DNA from: Merluccius polli
Taxonomy: Eukaryota > Chordata > Actinopteri > Gadiformes > Merlucciidae
DNA length: 64,000 nt
Reading direction: 5' to 3'
Assembly (NCBI GenBank): GCA_030340625.1
Contig: JAOPHQ010005786.1
Span: 23,350-87,349 of the forward strand
In this document: positions 59,772-64,000 of the stretch, one piece after another
How the letters are laid out: each line of letters begins with the position of its first letter
Position numbering within the stretch: position 1 is the stretch's first letter
Translations under genes and position numbers: made by a program
The notes under the pieces: model-generated
Told to the model about the DNA's origin: nothing
Seen by the model: the letters and a program-made list of their open reading frames with translations, nothing else
Database searches by the model: none

Positions 59772-60043
59772 CAGGGGCGGACTGGCCATCTGTGAGTTCT
59801 GGAGAAGTCCAGAACGGCCGTGTGGGTCTACGGCCGTCGGCCGTCGGCCCTTTTTTTTTCCGATGTTTTTTAATTTATTTTTGAAGAACCCCGTCAACAA
59901 TTGCGCAGCACCCCCCCCCCCCCCCCCCCCCCCCCCGTCAACAATCGCGCAGCCCCCCCCCCCCCCCGTCAACAATCGCGCAACTCCAAGGCCGGTCCAG
60001 GACAAAATTGACAGGGCCGATTTTTGTTCCCAGTCCGCCCCTG
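59772..60043. mobile_element. hAT MITE in the minisatellite (272 bp)
   Basis: Ends CAGGGGCGGACTGGCCATC and, as reverse complement, CAGGGGCGGACTGGGAACA, with a perfect 8-bp duplication TGTGAGAG (59764-59771; 60044-60051) taken from the minisatellite unit. Inside are three GTCAACAATCGCGCA copies separated by C homopolymers (about 59910-59970). Confidence 0.88.
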
Positions 60044-60146
60044 TGTGAGAGGTATTCAGTAGTATATGTGAGGTATTCAGTAGTATATGAGAGGTATTCA
60101 GTAGTATGAGAGGTATTCAGTATGAGAGGTATTCAGTAGTATATGT

Positions 60147-61151
60147 GAAGACCGGGCCGACGTCAGGGGGCAGGACACCATGGAGACCTGCTGGGATCCA
60201 AGGGGCTGGAAGGACATCCAGGTGTGCTGCTAGGAGAACCAACAGAGAGCTGAGCTCTGGAGAAACATCTGCTCAGCTTGGAGGATTTACACTGAACCAA
60301 CGGGAAGTATCATCCAACACACGACAACATCCAGTTGGACCCACTGACTCGTTTATTACCATTATGCCATTATACTATTTTCCCTTAAATACACAACAGT
60401 TGTACACAATAAACATAAGGACTAAAATAATATAAGTAGCAGACGATACAAATCCTAAACAGGTGTGCACATATCTTCAATAACTGACCATGTTGTGCTG
60501 CCGTGTTGTTCCCAACACAAGGAATCAATATTCAGTTTAAAGTCCTTCACAACATGAACATCATTGGCTTTTCCCATAGACCGCATTTATGAATATAATA
60601 TTAATCTGCTTCAAATCAGGTTACATTTTAGGCTGATCAAAATAAAAACTGATATCTGAGCTCTTCAGTATGAAAATGTAAAAATATCAAACACATTGTC
60701 ATACAACACTTTTTAAATTATAAATTCAATCTTTGTGAAAGCTGCTTAGTTAACCCTATGGAAGATCTTAAAGTCACTTCCTTTCATGGTTAAAAATATA
60801 TCAATAGATTTGACAAAGGCAAAGGTTGTAGCTTGCTCATGAATATTCATTTCTCTGATAGGCTGTGACCCGACCTGCCATGTGGGGGTAATCAATACAA
60901 TAATGAACCATTTATCAACAATTAGGTAATCAATACAATACAGATCGAGTACTACATTCACCATGATAACAATAGGCTCAATGTAGATATGTCCCCTTTA
61001 TTTACGTCAGAAATATGAAACTGATTATATATTATATATATTAACTGATTATATATTATATATATATATTAACTTAATTAATGGATGTGTTAGTTGTGCG
61101 CGCAACGCCATTTTTGCTTGCGATGTTTGGCGGTGAGATGATGATCATAAA
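60147..61151 (-). other. Gene C 3' flank
   Basis: Homologous to 22486-23665, joined abruptly to the minisatellite at 60147. It includes AATAAA on the minus strand at 60997-61002, about 150 bp beyond the stop codon, and TATATTA-rich sequence at 61025-61075. Confidence 0.75.
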
Positions 61152-61711
61152 CTACAACCCACACAGAGACACTGAGGAACCAGGACCAGACCAGAACCCA
61201 AACGCAGGGAGGAGGTCCTCCTGGGTGAATGTGGTCCAGAAGGTGTGGATGTGTGTCAGTGTGTGTGAGGACCCTCCTACACCTGGAGACACTCTGTAGA
61301 AGGACAGAGAGCCAGCAGGCCGGTCCAGATACACTCCTACTCTGGTGGAGACAGAGGGGGGGAGACGGTTGTATGTTTTACTACTGTTGTAACAGGCAAT
61401 GTAACTACCATCATCATTACAATCAAGATACCAGGACTTGTTGTTGAATCCAAGCCTGCTGTCATCACCCCCTCCTCTCCTTGTGATTCCTCTGTATGTC
61501 ACTCCTATACCAACACGTCCTCTCCTCTCCACCTCCCAGTAACAGCGGCCAGTCAGACCCTCTCTACACAACACCTGGGGCCAGGAGTCAAATCTCTCTG
61601 GGTGGTCAGGATAAGACTGATCCTCTCCAACCCACTTCACCTTCCTGTGGTCCTCAGACAGAGAGAGACGTCTGTGGGTTGTGTTTGGGTCCAGTGTGAG
61701 TCCACAGGCAT
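61152..61711 (-). CDS. NLR gene C, B30.2 (PRY-SPRY) exon
   Basis: Terminal exon of a third NLR gene whose remaining exons lie right of the window. It opens in phase 1 after an AG acceptor: ACGLTLDPNTTHRRLSLSED (PRY), then GEDQSYPDHPERFDSWPQVL, GRCYWEVERRGRVGIGVTYR, NNKSWYLDC, GVYLDRPAGSLSFYRVSP and a final VSLCGL with TAG at 61154-61152. The 560 bp (about 185 codons) is the full usual length. B30.2 domains bind ligands through variable loops; here that function is inferred. It is the intact counterpart of the damaged gene B exon. Confidence 0.9.
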
Positions 61712-61983
61712 CTGACGGGAGAACAAGACATGATTAGGGGCTGAAGGTTGGGTCGATTCCCAGTTTTCACAAGCCTAAACCGGTTTGATTTGATGCAAAC
61801 CGACTGAACTGGAAGAGACAAATCAAAAAGTATCCCAGATCCAACTTGTATTGTGTTAGTAATCAGCAGGATGACCAGGTGATGAACATGATGTGATGTT
61901 TAGTGGATGTTGATAGGAAATAAAACCCCCACGTGTCACTGAGTGGTTGAGTGTTGATCACTATCCTCTCTCCTCCTTCTTTA

Positions 61984-62882
61984 GGGACTGTACGATATTT
62001 AGCGGGGGGGGAGGGCCGGTCGCCAGACGATCGGGTTAAAATTGTTCTGCCTGGCCCTCCCCCCTGGTAATTTTTTTTTTTCCGGGGCCCTCCCCCCGGC
62101 TCAAAAAAATTCTCCTAGGCCCTCCCCGCTACGTGAATCAAATAAAATTGGTCGGAAAATGACGTTTACAAGGTTAAAACGGCCACATAAGCACACATAC
62201 ACACACACGGGTACACACGCAGCAAGAGCAGGGGTTTATGCCACGCTGTGCCTTGAACTTGAGAATGGGGACAAGCCTGCTTTTATCAATGTTATGAGAC
62301 TCCCCCAATAATTTCACAACTTGGCTGATGACATTGTACCTTATAGGCTATTATAAGACAAAACACAAACTACTGTGACTAAGAGCGACTAATGATCACC
62401 CTGCGATTCTTGGTCTATGTGGTCAGTGGCGTCAGTTTGGTTTTAGAAGTGGTGGGGACAATAACCATAAGCTTGAGTGTGGTTTGAAAAGTGCTGGGGA
62501 CCCTTATGTAAGCTATTCATCCATTCAACGCTGCATTACAATATGCTCGATCTACATTCGGCGCGATTGTCAACGGGAGCACCGGACCCGCCAGCCGCGG
62601 ACCCAGCACCGGACCCGCGGACCCGGCCGCGGACTCAGCCGCAGACCCAAGTCCACACACAGCCCGTGTGCATGCTGTGAGGATGTCATCGTGCGCGCCT
62701 ATCGCATGATTTAGACTTGACGGTTTCGGCAGACAACCCGTTCTCATCCCAACTCGTAATATAGGCCTACCGACGATTTGTCACGCCCGGGGGTGGGTGG
62801 GGGGTGTTCGTGATTGTCAACGGGAGGGGGGGGGGGGGACCGCGGACTGATGACGGGGTTGCGCGATCGTAACCACTGACGG

Positions 62883-62915
<33 letters not shown>

Positions 62916-63395
62916 ATAAAAAAATAAAAAAGGTGCCGGATCCACCGTTGGAGGTGCCGGAACATATTCCGGCGTGTTCCGGCCCAAATTAAGCCCTGGA
63001 TACTGACGCCAAAGGTACCCTCCCGCGTCTGTGTGAAACGATCTGGGTTCTCATAAACCCGTTCGCGGTGGTAAGAGACGAGCAGTCTACAGCGTCCGCT
63101 CGCAGAGCAGAGTCTACAGCGTCCGCAGTCTACTGTGAAACAATTCACTCCAAAAAGGGTTATGGTTATGGTAAAGGAGACGTTCACTTCCTTACAGGCT
63201 ATCCTATCTTTCATTTAAACATCAAACTCGGCATGAGTCATGACGATTGCCCCCCCATAAAATAATTTTCCTCGGCCCTCCCCCCAGGCCAAAAATATTC
63301 TCCTGGGCCCTCCCCTAAGGCTTAAAAAAATTATCCTAGGCCCTCCCCCCCTGACGACCGGCCCTCCCCCCCCCCGGTAAATATCGTACAGTCCC
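61984..63395. mobile_element. Harbinger-like element with C/G-rich ends (1412 bp)
   Basis: Ends GGGACTGTACGATATTTA(GC/CC)GGGGG with TTA at 61981-61983 and 63396-63398. Subterminal GGCCCTCCCCCC...AAAAAATT words recur on both sides (62050-62130; 63250-63360). Inside is a second repeat, from GTGGCGTCAGTTTGGTTTTA (about 62426) to CCAAATTAAGCCCTGG (about 63000), with a 35-bp G homopolymer near 62884-62914 and the CCGCGGAC...GCGCGATCGTAACC block. No transposase. Confidence 0.7.
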
Positions 63396-63513
63396 TTAGT
63401 GGACCACAGGGTCCAGGACTTAAGACTCAAGTGGACACCTAGTGGTCTCATCCGGTATACCGGTCCGGTCCGGTGGCTTCATATCGAACTGGTTTGACTG
63501 TTTATACACCGAC

Positions 63514-63549
<36 letters not shown>

Positions 63550-64000
63550 CACACATTAACACAGAATGACAAAAATATATCCTATGATAGGTACTATAGT
63601 GGAATATGTGCTGTGACTTTTATAAGCAATAGTATTTATAGATAATTAAAGTTAAAGTTTAAGCATTTAAATCCCATGTGTGTGTGTGAGTGGCTGTCTT
63701 TGTCAAAACACTGAAACCTACAAAAATGTATAAACTGCATCTACTCCCACAGTATTAAGACTACATACACATATTATACATCAAAATGTTCAAGATGATG
63801 AGCTCATTGATCTTATGAAATAGATAGCAATACTTTGCATACTTTTCAAGATATTAAACTTTTAAAGGTTCCAAAACACATACATTGTTATCAACTGAAC
63901 AAACTGAGCTCACATACAGGCTGGAAATGAAGTGTTAATACCATAGAACTGGTTCATACATACTATACATACATGTACATGTACACATAAGTACATATAA
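63396..64000. other. Gene C intron, right edge
   Basis: This corresponds to the gene B intron upstream (on the minus strand) of B30.2; a (CAT)n tract lies at 63513-63547. From 63915 on it matches 29215-29345 (GGCTGGAAATGAAGTGTTAA), which in gene B lies on the other side of the 24.5-29.2-kb repeat array. That array is therefore absent from gene C. Confidence 0.6.

Noticed and set aside
62477..62747. Pro/Arg-rich frames in the Harbinger-like element
   Set aside because: Arise from the GGACCCGCGGACC repeat; open on both strands, typical of GC-rich repeats.

Overview
The window is nuclear DNA from a bony fish, almost certainly a teleost. The evidence is a tandem array of fish-type NLR immune-receptor genes (FISNA-NACHT exon, 174-bp LRR exons, terminal PRY-SPRY/B30.2 exon). 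It is embedded in typical teleost repeats: hAT, PIF/Harbinger and TTAA-type MITEs, a Penelope-like remnant, a BEL/Pao element, solo LTRs and abundant mini- and microsatellites. Nothing prokaryotic or viral in organisation is present. Most long open frames are repeats or antisense shadows. Exon limits below are hand-built from AG/GT splice sites and reading phase, without transcript data.

All three NLR loci are on the minus strand. Gene A runs from its start codon at 16946 down to a 47-bp exon at 1339-1385; its B30.2 exon would lie left of the window. Twelve exons join in phase, giving about 1120 codons in the window. Gene B runs from 43961 to about 23666 and has all exon classes, including B30.2. 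It carries a 1445-bp transposon inside the FISNA part of its main exon and two indels in B30.2, so it is probably a pseudogene or makes an altered product. Gene C is represented only by an intact B30.2 exon (61152-61711). The genes share introns, repeats and 3' flanks, so the cluster grew by duplication of units of several tens of kilobases. Smaller internal duplications then changed the number of N-terminal 39-codon exons (two in A, four in B) and of LRR cassettes.

Region by region: 1-17 kb is gene A, with a 4.9-kb hAT element carrying nested foldback and satellite DNA in its largest LRR intron, and three solo-LTR-like insertions. 17-22.5 kb is intergenic, with a Penelope-like RT remnant containing an Asp-Gly/Asp-Ser codon-repeat expansion, and a hAT element. 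22.5-44 kb is gene B, with a 4.7-kb intronic thicket of inverted repeats (24.5-29.2 kb). 44-60 kb is intergenic, dominated by a BEL/Pao retrotransposon whose integrase core is missing. Its 5' LTR is interrupted by a PIF/Harbinger element that still encodes a MADF protein and the start of a transposase. 58.7-60.1 kb is a minisatellite holding two other inserted segments. 60.1-64 kb is the 3' end of gene C plus another Harbinger-like element.

Functionally, the NLR proteins would be cytosolic sensors: short N-terminal repeat exons, FISNA, NACHT ATPase, winged helix/HD2, LRRs and a ligand-binding B30.2. The rest of the window shows how transposons and satellite repeats reshape such a gene family.
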